A stretch of 64,000 nucleotides of DNA from Pantoea rwandensis (GCF_000759475.1 NZ_CP009454.1:1798001-1862000); one strand, 5' to 3'. Shown: positions 20,335 through 29,993, numbered from the stretch's first letter. Notes: generated by a model not told the origin, from the sequence alone. Numbers and translations are program-made.

Positions 20335-20691
20335 TTAATGATGGTGGTGATCGTGATGGTCGCGGCGATCATCATGACGATGGTCATGGCGCCAATGCTC
20401 ACGGCGTTCCCGTTCATGCCAGCGGCGTTCGCGCTCACGTTCGTAAGCCTCATGGCGACGCCACTCTTCATGACGCCACCAGCGGTGATCGTTGTAGCGA
20501 TAACGGTCATTCCACCAACGCGGCTCGCGCCAGCGGCCGCCATCCCAATAGTAACCTCGACGGTCGCGATCGCCGAGATGCAGCGTGACACCCGGAGCCA
20601 GCGTCAGGGTGGCACTGTTGGCTTCTGCTGTGTGCATTGCCAGGGGTGAAAGTGTTGCCAGCAAGGCGGCAAACAAAATTGCACGTTTCAT
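20335..20691 (-). CDS. ypeC: DUF2502 secreted His-rich protein YpeC
   Basis: A 118-residue exported protein with a signal peptide (residues 1-24, ending AEA) and the DUF2502 core LHLGDRDRRGYYWDGG with several Trp/Arg pairs. It ends in a strongly basic, His-rich tail finishing HDHHH. It is the counterpart of E. coli YpeC, which also lies next to mntH. The tail suggests periplasmic metal binding, but no function is established. RBS GGAGAA lies upstream of the ATG. Confidence 0.87.
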   Translation of the reverse strand: MKRAILFAALLATLSPLAMHTAEANSATLTLAPGVTLHLGDRDRRGYYWDGGRWREPRWWNDRYRYNDHRWWRHEEWRRHEAYERERERRWHERERREHWRHDHRHDDRRDHHDHHHH

Positions 20692-20817
20692 AACTTCTCC
20701 TTTTCAGTGGCTTATCACTGCCACCGTTGCGCTAGTGTGCCACATCGGTCCAGTGTTGCCTTGAGAGTGAGTCTGAAAACGTTGCGGGAAATCTGAATTG
20801 AGAATTTTCTGCTGCGG

Positions 20818-20840
20818 AAAATACCCGGCATGAGCCGGGT
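20818..20840 (-). terminator. Aldo-keto reductase terminator
   Basis: ACCCGGC-tcat-GCCGGGT stem followed by ATTTT on the minus strand, ten bases past the reductase stop. Confidence 0.85.
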
Positions 20841-20850
20841 AGGTAAGCGT

Positions 20851-21843
20851 TTACACTAATATGTTATGAATCGCTTCGATCTCTTCAGTTGTCAGCATGG
20901 GCTGGCTTAGCATCTCAACGGCATCATCAATTTGCGTAGTTTTACTCGCACCAATCAGCACCGAAGTCACACGCGCATCACGTAGCACCCAGCTCAGCGC
21001 CATTTGCGCCAGCTTCTGCCCACGCTGTTGCGCGATGGCCTGTAGCTTACGCACTTTTTCCATCTTCTCTTGCGTCAACTGGCTCTCATTGAGGAATTGA
21101 CTGCCGCTGGCGGCACGCGAATCCTCCGGGATGCCTTGCAGATAGCGATCGGTCAACACGCCGCCGGCCAGCGGAGAGAAAGCGATGCAGCCGACGCCAT
21201 TATCACCTAGCACATCCAGTAAACCTTGCTCTTCCGGTGCACGTTCGAACATGGAATATTTCGGCTGATGAATCAGGCAAGGGGTGCCCAGATCGCGCAG
21301 AATGGCGATCGCTTCGGCTGCTTTATCTGCCGGATAATTGGAAATGGCGGCATACAGCGCTTTACCCTGACGCACCACCTGATCCAGCGCACGCATGGTC
21401 TCTTCCAGCGGCGTCTCCGGGTCAGGGCGATGGTGGTAGAAGATATCGACATACTCCAGCCCCATGCGCTTGAGGCTCTGATCCAGACTGGAAATCAGAT
21501 ACTTGCGTGAGCCCCAGTCGCCGTAAGGGCCGTCCCACATGGTGTAACCGGCTTTGGTGGAAATCACCAACTCATCGCGCAATCCGGCAAAATCCTCACG
21601 CAAAATGCGACCAAAATTGGATTCGGCGGAACCCGGCGGGGGTCCGTAGTTATTGGCGAGGTCGAAGTGCGTGATGCCGCGATCAAAGGCGTGGCGCAGT
21701 AATTCACGGCTGTTATCAACGCGCGTGCTGTCGCCAAAGTTGTGCCATAAACCGAGCGAAATGGCCGGCAATTTCAGGCCGGTACGGCCACTACGACGAT
21801 ATTGCATCTGTTGATAACGTTCGGGGTGAGGAAATACAGACAT
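20851..21843 (-). CDS. Aldo-keto reductase, YghZ/glyceraldehyde-3-phosphate reductase type
   Basis: A 330-residue NADPH-dependent TIM-barrel reductase. Residues of the AKR tetrad are visible as the Asp and Tyr in FDLANNYGPPPGSAE, Lys in STKAGYTMW and His in FYHHRPD. The C-terminal cofactor segment is VLIGASKTTQI. It is closest to E. coli YghZ (AKR14), which reduces L-glyceraldehyde 3-phosphate and methylglyoxal, but is about 15 residues shorter at the C-terminus. The ATG at 21843 has AGGAA upstream; an in-frame start 18 bases earlier is less likely. It is divergent from ipdC. Confidence 0.87.
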   Translation of the reverse strand: MSVFPHPERYQQMQYRRSGRTGLKLPAISLGLWHNFGDSTRVDNSRELLRHAFDRGITHFDLANNYGPPPGSAESNFGRILREDFAGLRDELVISTKAGYTMWDGPYGDWGSRKYLISSLDQSLKRMGLEYVDIFYHHRPDPETPLEETMRALDQVVRQGKALYAAISNYPADKAAEAIAILRDLGTPCLIHQPKYSMFERAPEEQGLLDVLGDNGVGCIAFSPLAGGVLTDRYLQGIPEDSRAASGSQFLNESQLTQEKMEKVRKLQAIAQQRGQKLAQMALSWVLRDARVTSVLIGASKTTQIDDAVEMLSQPMLTTEEIEAIHNILV

Positions 21844-21935
21844 GCAGCGTTCCTGTCTCAATTAGGGAGAAAGTGACATCAGCATAGCAGTGTATGCGTT
21901 TACACTAAGCCGAAACGCGCCGAAGATCGCAACTT

Positions 21936-21949
21936 ACAGAATTTTCTGT
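21936..21949. promoter_or_regulatory. 14-bp palindrome in the AKR-ipdC divergent region
   Basis: ACAGAA-tt-TTCTGT is a perfect inverted repeat between the divergent genes, about 108 bases before ipdC. It may be an operator. E. coli-type TyrR boxes (TGTAAA-N6-TTTACA), known for Enterobacter ipdC, are not seen; TGTA-N6-TACA at 21893-21906 has the wrong spacing. Confidence 0.35.
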
Positions 21950-22056
21950 CGTCGTAACGATTGCTTGCCACAAATCACCATGCGCTGATGGTGAAAATCT
22001 CGCCAATTCAGCCACATCGCTGATACTTCGATCATCCCCTTAAGAAGGAGCTGTCG

Positions 22057-23712
22057 ATGAAAACCCTCAACGTTGGCGACTATTTACTGCACCGTTTACA
22101 GCAAGCTGGTATCCGTCATCTGTTCGGTGTGCCGGGTGATTACAATCTGCAATTTCTCGACAGCGTTATCGCGCACCCCGAGATTGCCTGGGTCGGCTGC
22201 GCCAATGAACTCAATGCCGCATACGCGGCGGATGGCTACGGTCGTTGCAACGGCGCTGCTGCATTGCTCACCACTTTTGGTGTGGGTGAACTGAGTGCGA
22301 TCAATGGGATTGCGGGCAGCTATGCCGAATATGTCCCGGTTATTCATATTGTTGGCGCGCCAGCCAGTCGTGCGCAACAGCAAGGTGACTGTGTACATCA
22401 TTCACTGGGTGATGGCGACTTCCATCATTTCCTGCGCATGGCACAAGAGGTCAGTACCGCCAGCGCGGTGCTAACTGCGGAGAATGCAGCTGAAGAAATT
22501 GACCGCGTGATAGCGGAAGCGCTTGACCAACACCGGCCCGGCTATCTGCTGCTGGCGGTGGATGTTGCGGCGACGGAGATTACGGTGCCTGATGCCCAGC
22601 CCGTTGCGCATGTCCATCAGGAAACCGTAGTTGCGACAGCTTTTGCTGCTGCCGCTGAACGCTTACTGGCTCCTGCACAGCGCGTGGCGTTACTGGCCGA
22701 TTTCCTTGCTTCACGTTGGCAATTGCAATCACAGCTATTTTCACTCCGCCAACTGCGCGCCATTCCCGCCGCCACATTACTGATGGGCAAAGGCGTGCTT
22801 GATGAGCAACAGGCAGGCTATGTTGGCACTTATGCGGCCGAGGGCAGCAGCGATCAGGTGCGCCGTGCTATCGAGGAGACGGACGTGACGTTCTGCGTGG
22901 GCGTGCGTTTCACCGATACCTTGACCGCCGGTTTCACTCAGCAATTACCTGCAGAGCGCGTTATCGACCTGCAACCGTTTCACGCTACGGTGGGTGGCGA
23001 ACGCTTTGCGCCGCTTAGCATGGCGCAAGCCCTCGCCGCATTATTGCCCGTTTATCAACGCCACTGCGCAGATTGGGCGTTGGCTGACACCGCATCTTGC
23101 GAAGAAATTGAGCAAAACGATGATGCGGTAATCAGTCAGCGCGCATTCTGGCAGGCGATGCAGCGCTTCCTGCAGCCGGATGATATTATCCTGGCCGATC
23201 AGGGCACGGCCGCCTTCGGTGCGGCCGCGCTGCGTTTGCCGCCAGGCGCGCAATTGCTGGTGCAACCGCTATGGGGATCGATTGGCTATACTCTACCGGC
23301 GACCTTTGGTGCACAAACGGCACATCCTGACCGGCGCGTCATTTTGATTATCGGTGACGGTTCAGCGCAGCTGACGATCCAGGAACTGGGTTCCATGCAG
23401 CGTGATGGGCAACAGCCAATTATTTTCCTGATCAATAATGAAGGCTACACGGTTGAGCGGGCGATTCATGGCGCTGAACAGCGCTATAACGACATCGCGC
23501 AGTGGAACTGGACTGCGTTGCCACATGCGATGAGCGTCCAGTGTGCCGCACAAAGCTGGCGCGTGAGCGAAACGGTGCAGTTAACGGCGGTGATGGAGCA
23601 ATTGATGCATCATCGTCGCCTGACGCTGGTGGAAGTGGTGATGGAAAAACAAGATCTGCCGCCGCTATTGCGTAAAGTCACGGCGGCTCTGCACCAGCGC
23701 AACAGCGGCTAG
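22057..23712 (+). CDS. ipdC: Indole-3-pyruvate decarboxylase
   Basis: Thiamine-diphosphate enzyme that converts indolepyruvate to indoleacetaldehyde, the key step of auxin (IAA) synthesis in plant-associated enterobacteria. The 551-residue protein has the catalytic Glu in CANELNAAYAADGY (about residue 51), LLTTFGVGELSA, and the ThDP/Mg motif running from GDGSAQLTIQE to NNEGYTVE. It tracks Enterobacter cloacae IPDC along its full length. RBS AAGAAGGAG precedes the ATG by about 6 bases. Phenylpyruvate decarboxylase activity is an alternative or additional role. Confidence 0.93.
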   Translation: MKTLNVGDYLLHRLQQAGIRHLFGVPGDYNLQFLDSVIAHPEIAWVGCANELNAAYAADGYGRCNGAAALLTTFGVGELSAINGIAGSYAEYVPVIHIVGAPASRAQQQGDCVHHSLGDGDFHHFLRMAQEVSTASAVLTAENAAEEIDRVIAEALDQHRPGYLLLAVDVAATEITVPDAQPVAHVHQETVVATAFAAAAERLLAPAQRVALLADFLASRWQLQSQLFSLRQLRAIPAATLLMGKGVLDEQQAGYVGTYAAEGSSDQVRRAIEETDVTFCVGVRFTDTLTAGFTQQLPAERVIDLQPFHATVGGERFAPLSMAQALAALLPVYQRHCADWALADTASCEEIEQNDDAVISQRAFWQAMQRFLQPDDIILADQGTAAFGAAALRLPPGAQLLVQPLWGSIGYTLPATFGAQTAHPDRRVILIIGDGSAQLTIQELGSMQRDGQQPIIFLINNEGYTVERAIHGAEQRYNDIAQWNWTALPHAMSVQCAAQSWRVSETVQLTAVMEQLMHHRRLTLVEVVMEKQDLPPLLRKVTAALHQRNSG

Positions 23713-24013
23713 CCGCTAACCGGCTTAAGCTTTGTCACTTTAGACCAGGCGGCGCCTGAAATCCTCACGTACTCCCGGTACGCTCCGGTTTCTCCGCACC
23801 GTCCGATTCCCGTGAGGCTACGACGATAACGCCAGGCGTGATAAGTCCGCAGTTTCGGAAAGTTGCCTCTATACAGTGAAGCCGCTGATTGTCAGGCTGT
23901 GGCACGCACCAGAAGTGTTTACGCCCATCGTGCTGGTGGGCGTTATTGTTTTATTGGCAGGCTCTTATATAGTGTCCTGCAATTGTTTATGACCCAAGCG
24001 GAGCAGCAGAAGA
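23713..24013 (+). promoter_or_regulatory. Structured ipdC-glk intergenic region and glk promoter
   Basis: No gene is seen. Three elements stand out. CCTCACG (23763-23769) pairs with CGTGAGG (23811-23817) and encloses two smaller hairpins. ACGCCCA/TGGGCGT (23921-23943) is followed by a T-rich stretch and looks like a terminator. TTGTTT (23946-23951), a 16-base spacer and TATAGT (23968-23973) could be the glk promoter. The ribosome site of glk is GGAGCAGCAGAAG. Confidence 0.45.
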
Positions 24014-24979
24014 ATGACAAAATACGCCCTGGTCGGCGATGTGGGCGGTACCAACGCCCGTCTCGCCCTGTGTGAGGTGGAAACCGGTGCCATCTCCCAG
24101 GCCAAAACATTCTCAACATCAGACTACGACAATCTCGAAGCAGTGATTCGTGCTTATCTCGACGAACAAAAGCTGGACATTAAGCATGCCTGTATCGCGA
24201 TTGCCTGTCCTATCACCGGTGATTGGGTGGAGATGACCAATCACGATTGGGCATTCTCAACGCGTGAGATGAAAGAGCATCTGGCATTCGACAGCCTGGA
24301 AATCATCAATGATTTCACCGCCGTGTCGATGGCTATTCCGATGCTGGCCGAAAATGAAGTGATTCAGTTTGGCGGTAAAGGGCCGGTTGAAGGCAAACCG
24401 ATTGCGATTTACGGTGCAGGCACCGGATTGGGCGTGAGTCATCTGGTGCACGTAGATAAGCGCTGGATTAGCCTGCCGGGTGAGGGTGGGCACGTTGACT
24501 TCGCCCCGAACAGCGAAGAAGAGGGCGAGATTCTTGAAGTGCTGCGCGCGGAGCTGGGTCATGTGTCGGCAGAGCGCGTGTTGTCAGGCTCCGGTCTGGT
24601 GAATCTCTATCGCGCCATCGTCAAATCTGACAGCCGTGAGCCTGAAAACCTCAAGCCGAAAGATGTCACCGAGCGTGCATTGAAAGATAGCTGCATCGAT
24701 TGTCGTCGCGCGCTGTCACTGTTTTGCGTGATCATGGGGCGTTTCGGCGGCAACCTGGCGCTCAATCTTGGTACCTTCGGTGGCGTGTACATCGCAGGGG
24801 GAATTGTGCCGCGCTTCCTCGACTTCTTCAAAGCTTCCGGCTTCCGTGCCGCGTTTGAAGATAAAGGCCGCTTCCGTGATTATCTGGTCGATATCCCGGT
24901 GTATATGATCACGCACGATCAGCCAGGCCTGCTGGGCGCGGGCGCACATCTGCGCCAGACACTGGGTCGCGTGCTGTAA
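24014..24979 (+). CDS. glk: Glucokinase
   Basis: ATP-dependent phosphorylation of free cytoplasmic glucose. The 321-residue ROK/hexokinase-fold protein starts with the phosphate-1 loop [15 protein letters not shown] and carries [13 protein letters not shown], the catalytic Asp in [11 protein letters not shown] (about residue 100), [11 protein letters not shown] and [10 protein letters not shown]. It is the size of E. coli Glk. It is convergent with ypdB; in E. coli the fry/ypd genes also lie next to glk. Confidence 0.97.
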   Translation: MTKYALVGDVGGTNARLALCEVETGAISQAKTFSTSDYDNLEAVIRAYLDEQKLDIKHACIAIACPITGDWVEMTNHDWAFSTREMKEHLAFDSLEIINDFTAVSMAIPMLAENEVIQFGGKGPVEGKPIAIYGAGTGLGVSHLVHVDKRWISLPGEGGHVDFAPNSEEEGEILEVLRAELGHVSAERVLSGSGLVNLYRAIVKSDSREPENLKPKDVTERALKDSCIDCRRALSLFCVIMGRFGGNLALNLGTFGGVYIAGGIVPRFLDFFKASGFRAAFEDKGRFRDYLVDIPVYMITHDQPGLLGAGAHLRQTLGRVL

Positions 24980-24988
24980 TCTGTTCAG

Positions 24989-25011
24989 GCGAGCAGCGTC
25001 CTGCTGCTCGC
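24989..25011. terminator. Hairpin between glk and ypdB
   Basis: GCGAGCAGC-gtcct-GCTGCTCGC perfect 9-bp stem followed by TTTAC, between convergent genes. The ypdB stop lies just beyond it. Confidence 0.8.
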
Positions 25012-25012
25012 T

Positions 25013-25738
25013 TTACAACCTCATCAACTGGCGAAACGCCTTCACCTTGCTGCGACTCACCGGCACTTGCGCATCCAAATCGCGTAACTTCACCAGATAG
25101 GTATTGTTAAACCACGGCTCGATCTCACGAATTTTGCTGAGGTTGACGCAGTACGATCGATGACAGCGGAAAAAGAGCGGTTCTGGCAGGCGACTGCAGA
25201 ATTCACTGATCGCCATCGACATCACATACGCTTCGCGGCGGGTATAAACAAACGTCAGTTTTTCGTGCGCTTCAACATAATAGATATCGTTGATATCTGT
25301 CACGATAATGCGCTCATCTTTCACCAGGTTAACGGTTTGCGGCGCACTTTGCTGAGTGGACGGCTGTGCGAGTTGCTGCTGTGCGCTGGCCTCCAGCTTG
25401 TTCAGCATGGTGATAATACGCGACTCATGATAGGGCTTGAGGATGTAGTCAAACGCATCCAGTTCAAAAGCATCCACCGCATGCTCTTTCCATGCGGTGA
25501 TAAAAACTATCAACGGCTTATGCGCAAATTGGTTTATGTTTTGTGCCAGTAGCATGCCATCCAGCGAAGGGATATTGATGTCGAGGAAAATGACATCGAC
25601 GCGATGGTTTTGCAGATACTTCAGCACCTCCAGCCCATCATCAAAACAGGCTTCGATAGTGATCTGACTATGCTGCTGGATCATCCAGCTCAACTCTTGC
25701 TGAGCAAGAAACTCGTCTTCAACGATAATGGCTTTCAC
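25013..25738 (-). CDS. ypdB: LytTR-type response regulator YpdB (PyrR)
   Basis: A 241-residue response regulator with a receiver domain (phospho-acceptor Asp53 in [13 protein letters not shown], Lys101 region ILKPYHES) and a C-terminal LytTR DNA-binding domain (about 140-238). With YpdA it forms the pyruvate-responsive system of E. coli that activates the transporter gene yhjX. A yhjX homologue with a matching binding site lies at 36-37 kb here. The ATG overlaps the ypdA stop by four bases. The AraC gene ypdC that follows in E. coli is absent. Confidence 0.93.
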   Translation of the reverse strand: MKAIIVEDEFLAQQELSWMIQQHSQITIEACFDDGLEVLKYLQNHRVDVIFLDINIPSLDGMLLAQNINQFAHKPLIVFITAWKEHAVDAFELDAFDYILKPYHESRIITMLNKLEASAQQQLAQPSTQQSAPQTVNLVKDERIIVTDINDIYYVEAHEKLTFVYTRREAYVMSMAISEFCSRLPEPLFFRCHRSYCVNLSKIREIEPWFNNTYLVKLRDLDAQVPVSRSKVKAFRQLMRL

Positions 25739-27450
25739 GAGCTGGGTTCCGTGATATGGCTAAACGGTGCAGCCATGCGCTGACCGTTTTTGCTCAGAGT
25801 GAAGGCGATTTCCGTGCCCAGATGATGACGAGTGATGCTCAGACCCTGGCCGGAAAGCAGCTTCACCCGATGATGCACATTAAGCAGGCCGATTTTGTTA
25901 CCCGGCATCTCATCGCGTGCCACCCGGCCAATCACCTCTTCACTGATACCTGCGCCCGTATCACGCACCGCAACACGAACACTCTCCCCGAGGTCTTTCA
26001 CACTCAACGTCACCACACCTTTGCCACGGCAGGGCTGAATCCCGTGCACAATGGCATTTTCCACCAAAGGCTGAATCAGCAAACTTGGCAGCGTGAAGTG
26101 CAGATCTTCATCAATGTCATAAATCATCGAGAGCTTATCGCCAAAGCGCGCCTGTTCAATGGCAATGTAATCCTTCACCTGCCACAGCTCTTTTTTAATG
26201 TCGATCAGCTCGTCATCGTTAAGCTCAAGGTTGTAGCGCAAATAGCGCGACAGATTAATCACCAACTGGCGTGCCGTATCCGGATTGAGACGAATGGAAG
26301 AGGAGATGGCATTCAGCGCGTTAAACAGGAAGTGCGGGTTAATTTTGCTCTGCAACGCGCGCAACTCGGCTTTATTCGCCATCTCACGTAACTGCTCAGC
26401 ACGTGATACCTCCAGCTGGGTAGAGATAATTTGCGACAAACCTATAGCCATCTCTTTCAGCGATCCGGTAATGCGATGCGCACGACGATAATAGATTTTT
26501 AGTGTGCCCGTTACTTCCCCTTTTTCCCAAAGGGGAATAACCAGCATCGAGTGAATATCTTTGGTGCGATGGGCTTCATCATTATTCTTAATGATGATTT
26601 TGCCGCTCGCGATTGACTGCGCGGTAGTCGGGCTGATGCCATCATCCCCATTTTGATAGTTATGTTCACCGTAACCGACATAGGCGAGAATTTGTTGGGT
26701 ATTGGTGATGGCCACGGCATCGGCGTGAATATCGCTACGAATAATCGCGCATACCTGGCGAAGTGACTGGCTATTCACCTGACGAAACAGCGGCAGAGTT
26801 TTATTGGCTATCTCCAGTGCCAGCTTGGCCTGGCGCGCGGCAATCGCCTCTTTTTCCCCTTCCACGCTCTGCACTAACAGCACAATCAAGCCAATGCTCG
26901 ATGCGCCGAGAATCATCGGTAAAGCGATCTCAGAAACAATGGAAAAGCCCAGTGCCATCGGCCGAGCCCATAACACAATCAGAACCATGGTGAGGGTTTC
27001 GCACAGCATGCCGCCAAGAATACCGGCGCGCCAGTGCTGCTCTTTGCTCACGCGGCGATTAATGACGCCAGAAGCGACACCGGCAATGATACTGGTAATC
27101 AGGCAAGGCACGGCCGTGACACCATCCATATCGATCAGATAACGATGTATGCCCGCGATCACCCCTGTCGCGATGCCAACCCAGGGGCCAAACAGAATAC
27201 CGCCGGACATCACCGCTATCACACGCACGTTCAGCAGCGAACCATCTACGTTAATGCCGGACCAGGTGCTAAACAGCGCAAATAGCGAGAAAATCGCTGT
27301 CACCACCACCTTTTCTTGGATCGAATGCTCATCTTTTTGCAGCAGCTGACGGAATACCCGCGTGCGGGTAAGGAAGAACAGACAAATCAGCATCAGCGCA
27401 GCGCGGTCAAATACCGCCAGCAGCATGTCAAAGTGGGAAGGCAAGGGCAT
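25735..27450 (-). CDS. ypdA: Sensor histidine kinase YpdA (PyrS)
   Basis: A 571-residue membrane kinase. The first 190 residues hold about five or six membrane segments of the 5TMR-LYT type, followed by a GAF domain (about 220-345), the phospho-acceptor histidine in [17 protein letters not shown] (about residue 370), and an HATPase domain with [14 protein letters not shown]. It senses extracellular pyruvate in E. coli and phosphorylates YpdB. It is co-transcribed with ypdB. Confidence 0.93.
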   Translation of the reverse strand: MPLPSHFDMLLAVFDRAALMLICLFFLTRTRVFRQLLQKDEHSIQEKVVVTAIFSLFALFSTWSGINVDGSLLNVRVIAVMSGGILFGPWVGIATGVIAGIHRYLIDMDGVTAVPCLITSIIAGVASGVINRRVSKEQHWRAGILGGMLCETLTMVLIVLWARPMALGFSIVSEIALPMILGASSIGLIVLLVQSVEGEKEAIAARQAKLALEIANKTLPLFRQVNSQSLRQVCAIIRSDIHADAVAITNTQQILAYVGYGEHNYQNGDDGISPTTAQSIASGKIIIKNNDEAHRTKDIHSMLVIPLWEKGEVTGTLKIYYRRAHRITGSLKEMAIGLSQIISTQLEVSRAEQLREMANKAELRALQSKINPHFLFNALNAISSSIRLNPDTARQLVINLSRYLRYNLELNDDELIDIKKELWQVKDYIAIEQARFGDKLSMIYDIDEDLHFTLPSLLIQPLVENAIVHGIQPCRGKGVVTLSVKDLGESVRVAVRDTGAGISEEVIGRVARDEMPGNKIGLLNVHHRVKLLSGQGLSITRHHLGTEIAFTLSKNGQRMAAPFSHITEPSS

Positions 27451-27551
27451 CTCTCGGAGTGAACCTGGGTGAGGTTATGATAAAAAATGTGATCAAGATC
27501 TGCCAGCGCCGCGACACCTGCAAAACGCTTCTCATGGTTTAGATCAATTTT

Positions 27552-27741
27552 CTGCCAATTTCTCCAGCATCCTCCGCGCGGTTTTAAACAGCAACGTCTT
27601 CAGCTCATGCCCAAAACAAACCAACCCGAATATCAAAGCACTTCAAATAGCCTGCCAGTTTCTCCAGCATCCTCCGCGCGTTTTTGAAACAGCAACGCAT
27701 TCAGCTCAAGGCCAGAGCGGGCCAGCCCGAAGAGCAAAGCG
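27552..27741. repeat. Tandem duplication, 100-base period
   Basis: Two imperfect copies begin at 27552 and 27652, exactly 100 bases apart. The first 80 or so bases (CTGCCANTTTCTCCAGCATC onward) are nearly identical and the rest has drifted. There is no credible gene between ypdA and 28000, a gap of 549 bases. Open frames on either strand here are low-complexity by-products. Confidence 0.8.
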
Positions 27742-27865
27742 TCTGGGCCATGGATGGCCCAGCCGATCTGCACGGATGCGTTTTGTCTTTGCGATCGGGC
27801 TGGTCCGTTCTGGCCCTGGCTCCCAACCAACAGCAACTTTAAATCCAGCTCCCAGCTCCCAACTC
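27710..27865. repeat. Large nested palindrome followed by heptanucleotide repeats
   Basis: Bases 27710-27730 pair with 27795-27815 along 21 positions, including two G-U pairs. Inside, GCAAAG (27734-27739) pairs with CTTTGC (27787-27792), and CTGGGCCAT (27743-27751) pairs with ATGGCCCAG (27754-27762). Downstream at 27845-27865 the 7-mer CCAGCTC is repeated three times, the third copy with one change (CCAACTC). The structure is far longer than a terminator and lies in the second half of the tandem repeat; the first half has lost the pairing. Confidence 0.8.
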
Positions 27866-27999
27866 CCTCAATCTCCTTAAATTCCCAAAAAGAGGAAAAC
27901 TTGAGTAACAAAAAGAGGATTAGTTATCCCTGCGCGGAACGCTGGTTGTCAATGACTCGGTTTGCTATGTTGCCATGAGTTATTTCGCGGAGCGCAGCA

Positions 28000-28524
28000 A
28001 TGCAACTTCTTACCCCTCGCTTGTCCCTGACACGCTTACAACCCGAAGACTGGCAAATATTCAAAGCGGTACATGAAGATCCCGGCACCATGACCTGGGT
28101 CAGTGAAATCCCTGACGAAAACGACATTCGTCAGCGCTTCACTGAACGCCTCGCACCCTGGCAAGTCACCAGCTTCCACATGCTGTGCCTGGTGGCGCGC
28201 TTGCGCGAAACCAATGAACCCATTGGCCTGTTCGGATGCAGTGCCGAATGGCAGCCTTATCGGCAGGCCGAGGTCGGCTACATGCTCTGCCATCGGTTCA
28301 CTGGAAACGGCTACGGCAGTGAAGCGCTCAAGGCACTATGCGACTTCTTGCTACAGGCAGAATTTCATAAACTCAAAGCTCTGGTCATAGAGGGGAATTG
28401 GCCGTCCCGGCGCATTCTGGAAAAGAATGGTTTCACGTTAGAGGGCACGCTGCGGGATAATTATCTGCTAAACGACCAATGGGTAAACGATTGGGTGCTG
28501 GGGCGCCTGAATCCACAAAATTAA
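28000..28524 (+). CDS. GNAT N-acetyltransferase, RimJ/RimL-like
   Basis: A 174-residue acetyl-CoA-dependent acetyltransferase of the Acetyltransf_3 group. It opens LLTPRLSLTRLQPEDW, as usual for RimJ/RimL relatives, and contains the acetyl-CoA loop GNGYGSEALKAL (about 104-115) and the C-terminal NWPSRRILEKNGFTLEG. Targets of this group include ribosomal proteins and antibiotics, and the target here is unknown. It stands alone between the 27.5-kb repeat locus and alaC. Confidence 0.83.
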   Translation: MQLLTPRLSLTRLQPEDWQIFKAVHEDPGTMTWVSEIPDENDIRQRFTERLAPWQVTSFHMLCLVARLRETNEPIGLFGCSAEWQPYRQAEVGYMLCHRFTGNGYGSEALKALCDFLLQAEFHKLKALVIEGNWPSRRILEKNGFTLEGTLRDNYLLNDQWVNDWVLGRLNPQN

Positions 28525-28642
28525 AAAAATATTCTGTTGCTCTCGACAATTCTGTTATCAGCGCGTTATGTTCTTTCTTCGGTCACCGCAGTGACCAGCG
28601 TCGCTCGGACGGTCCGGGCGCCTACGTAAATCAGAGGACATC

Positions 28643-29878
28643 ATGGCTGATAACAGCACACCCCGTCGTTTCTCGCGTATTGAACGCCTTCCCCCGTATG
28701 TATTTAACATCACCGCTGAATTGAAGATGGCTGCGCGTCGGCGTGGCGAAGACATCATCGATTTCTCGATGGGGAACCCGGATGGCCCTACACCGCCACA
28801 CATCGTGGAAAAACTCTGTCAGGTAGCGCAACGCGAAGACACGCACGGTTACTCCACCTCGAAAGGCATTCCTCGCCTGCGTCGCGCCATCTCGCGTTGG
28901 TACGCAGATCGCTATCAGGTGGAGATCGATCCCGAATCAGAAGCGATTGTCACCATCGGTTCCAAAGAAGGGCTGGCACACCTGATGCTGGCGACGCTCG
29001 ATCATGGCGACACCGTACTGGTGCCAAATCCGAGCTATCCGATTCATATCTACGGCGCGGTGATCGCCGGTGCGCAAGTGCGTTCCGTACCGCTGGTGGC
29101 AGGCGTTGACTTCTTCAACGAGCTCGAACGCGCCATCCGTGAAAGTTACCCGAAACCGAAGATGATGATCCTCGGCTTCCCATCCAATCCCACTTCACAG
29201 TGTGTTGAACTCGACTTTTTCGAACGGGTGATCGCGCTGGCGAAACAGTACAACGTGCTGGTGATCCACGACCTCGCTTACGCCGACATCACCTATGATG
29301 GCTGGAAAGCGCCGTCGATTATGCAGGTGCCGGGCGCGCGCGACGTAGCGGTGGAATTCTTTACCCTGTCAAAAAGCTACAACATGGCAGGCTGGCGTAT
29401 CGGCTTTATGGTGGGTAACAAAGAGCTCGTGTCTGCACTGGCGCGCATCAAAAGTTACCACGATTATGGCACCTTCACCCCACTGCAGGTTGCGGCGATT
29501 GCCGCACTGGAAGGCGATCAGCAATGCGTGCGTGATATCGCTGAACAGTACAAACGCCGTCGTGACGTGCTGGTGAAAGGCCTGCATGAGGCGGGCTGGA
29601 TGGTCGATCTGCCAAAAGCATCGATGTACGTCTGGGCGAAAATCCCCGATCACTACGCGCATCTCGGTTCGCTGGAGTTCGCTAAACTGCTGTTGCAGGA
29701 AGCCAAAGTGTGCGTCTCACCTGGCATCGGCTTTGGTGACTACGGTGACACCCATGTGCGATTTGCCCTGATTGAAAACAGCGATCGTATTCGTCAGGCG
29801 GTACGTGGCATCAAAGCGATGTTCCGCGCGGATGGTATATTGCCGGGAACGGTAAAAGCGCTGGAAGAAGAAGAGTAA
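28643..29878 (+). CDS. alaC: Alanine transaminase AlaC
   Basis: PLP-dependent class I/II aminotransferase that makes alanine from pyruvate and glutamate. The 411-residue protein is nearly identical in most blocks to E. coli AlaC (YfdZ), with the PLP lysine in [14 protein letters not shown] (about residue 247) and [11 protein letters not shown]. The 118-base leader contains the hairpin GGTCAC-cgca-GTGACC. It is followed by ypdK on the opposite strand, as in E. coli. Confidence 0.97.
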   Translation: MADNSTPRRFSRIERLPPYVFNITAELKMAARRRGEDIIDFSMGNPDGPTPPHIVEKLCQVAQREDTHGYSTSKGIPRLRRAISRWYADRYQVEIDPESEAIVTIGSKEGLAHLMLATLDHGDTVLVPNPSYPIHIYGAVIAGAQVRSVPLVAGVDFFNELERAIRESYPKPKMMILGFPSNPTSQCVELDFFERVIALAKQYNVLVIHDLAYADITYDGWKAPSIMQVPGARDVAVEFFTLSKSYNMAGWRIGFMVGNKELVSALARIKSYHDYGTFTPLQVAAIAALEGDQQCVRDIAEQYKRRRDVLVKGLHEAGWMVDLPKASMYVWAKIPDHYAHLGSLEFAKLLLQEAKVCVSPGIGFGDYGDTHVRFALIENSDRIRQAVRGIKAMFRADGILPGTVKALEEEE

Positions 29879-29887
29879 AACTAAGAA

Positions 29888-29905
29888 GGGCGACTTTGGT
29901 CGCCC
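29888..29905 (+). terminator. Hairpin after alaC
   Basis: GGGCGAC-tttg-GTCGCCC stem ten bases past the alaC stop. It lacks a T run, so termination may be weak or Rho-assisted. Confidence 0.5.
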
Positions 29906-29918
29906 CGCCTGGCAGGAT

Positions 29919-29993
29919 TTATTTGAGCATCAGCACGAAGGTGCCTACCCAGATTAACAGGAAGAAAGAAACTCCCATCAAAGCGTATCTCAC
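29919..29993 (-). CDS. ypdK: Membrane microprotein YpdK
   Basis: A 24-residue protein, MRYALMGVSFFLLIWVGTFV then LMLK, consisting of one membrane helix. It aligns with E. coli YpdK (23 residues) in length, hydrophobic pattern and the WxGTFxLM end, and lies beside alaC as in E. coli. The start is GTG, seven bases after a strong GAGGAG site. A longer reading with upstream codons is open but has no ribosome site and no homology. Function unknown; small size means it is easily missed. Confidence 0.82.
   Translation of the reverse strand: MRYALMGVSFFLLIWVGTFVLMLK

Noticed and set aside
27633-27911. 92-codon leftward open frame in the 27.5-kb repeat locus
   Set aside because: It lies wholly within tandem and palindromic repeats, has no ribosome site, and its residues simply reflect the repeat sequence.
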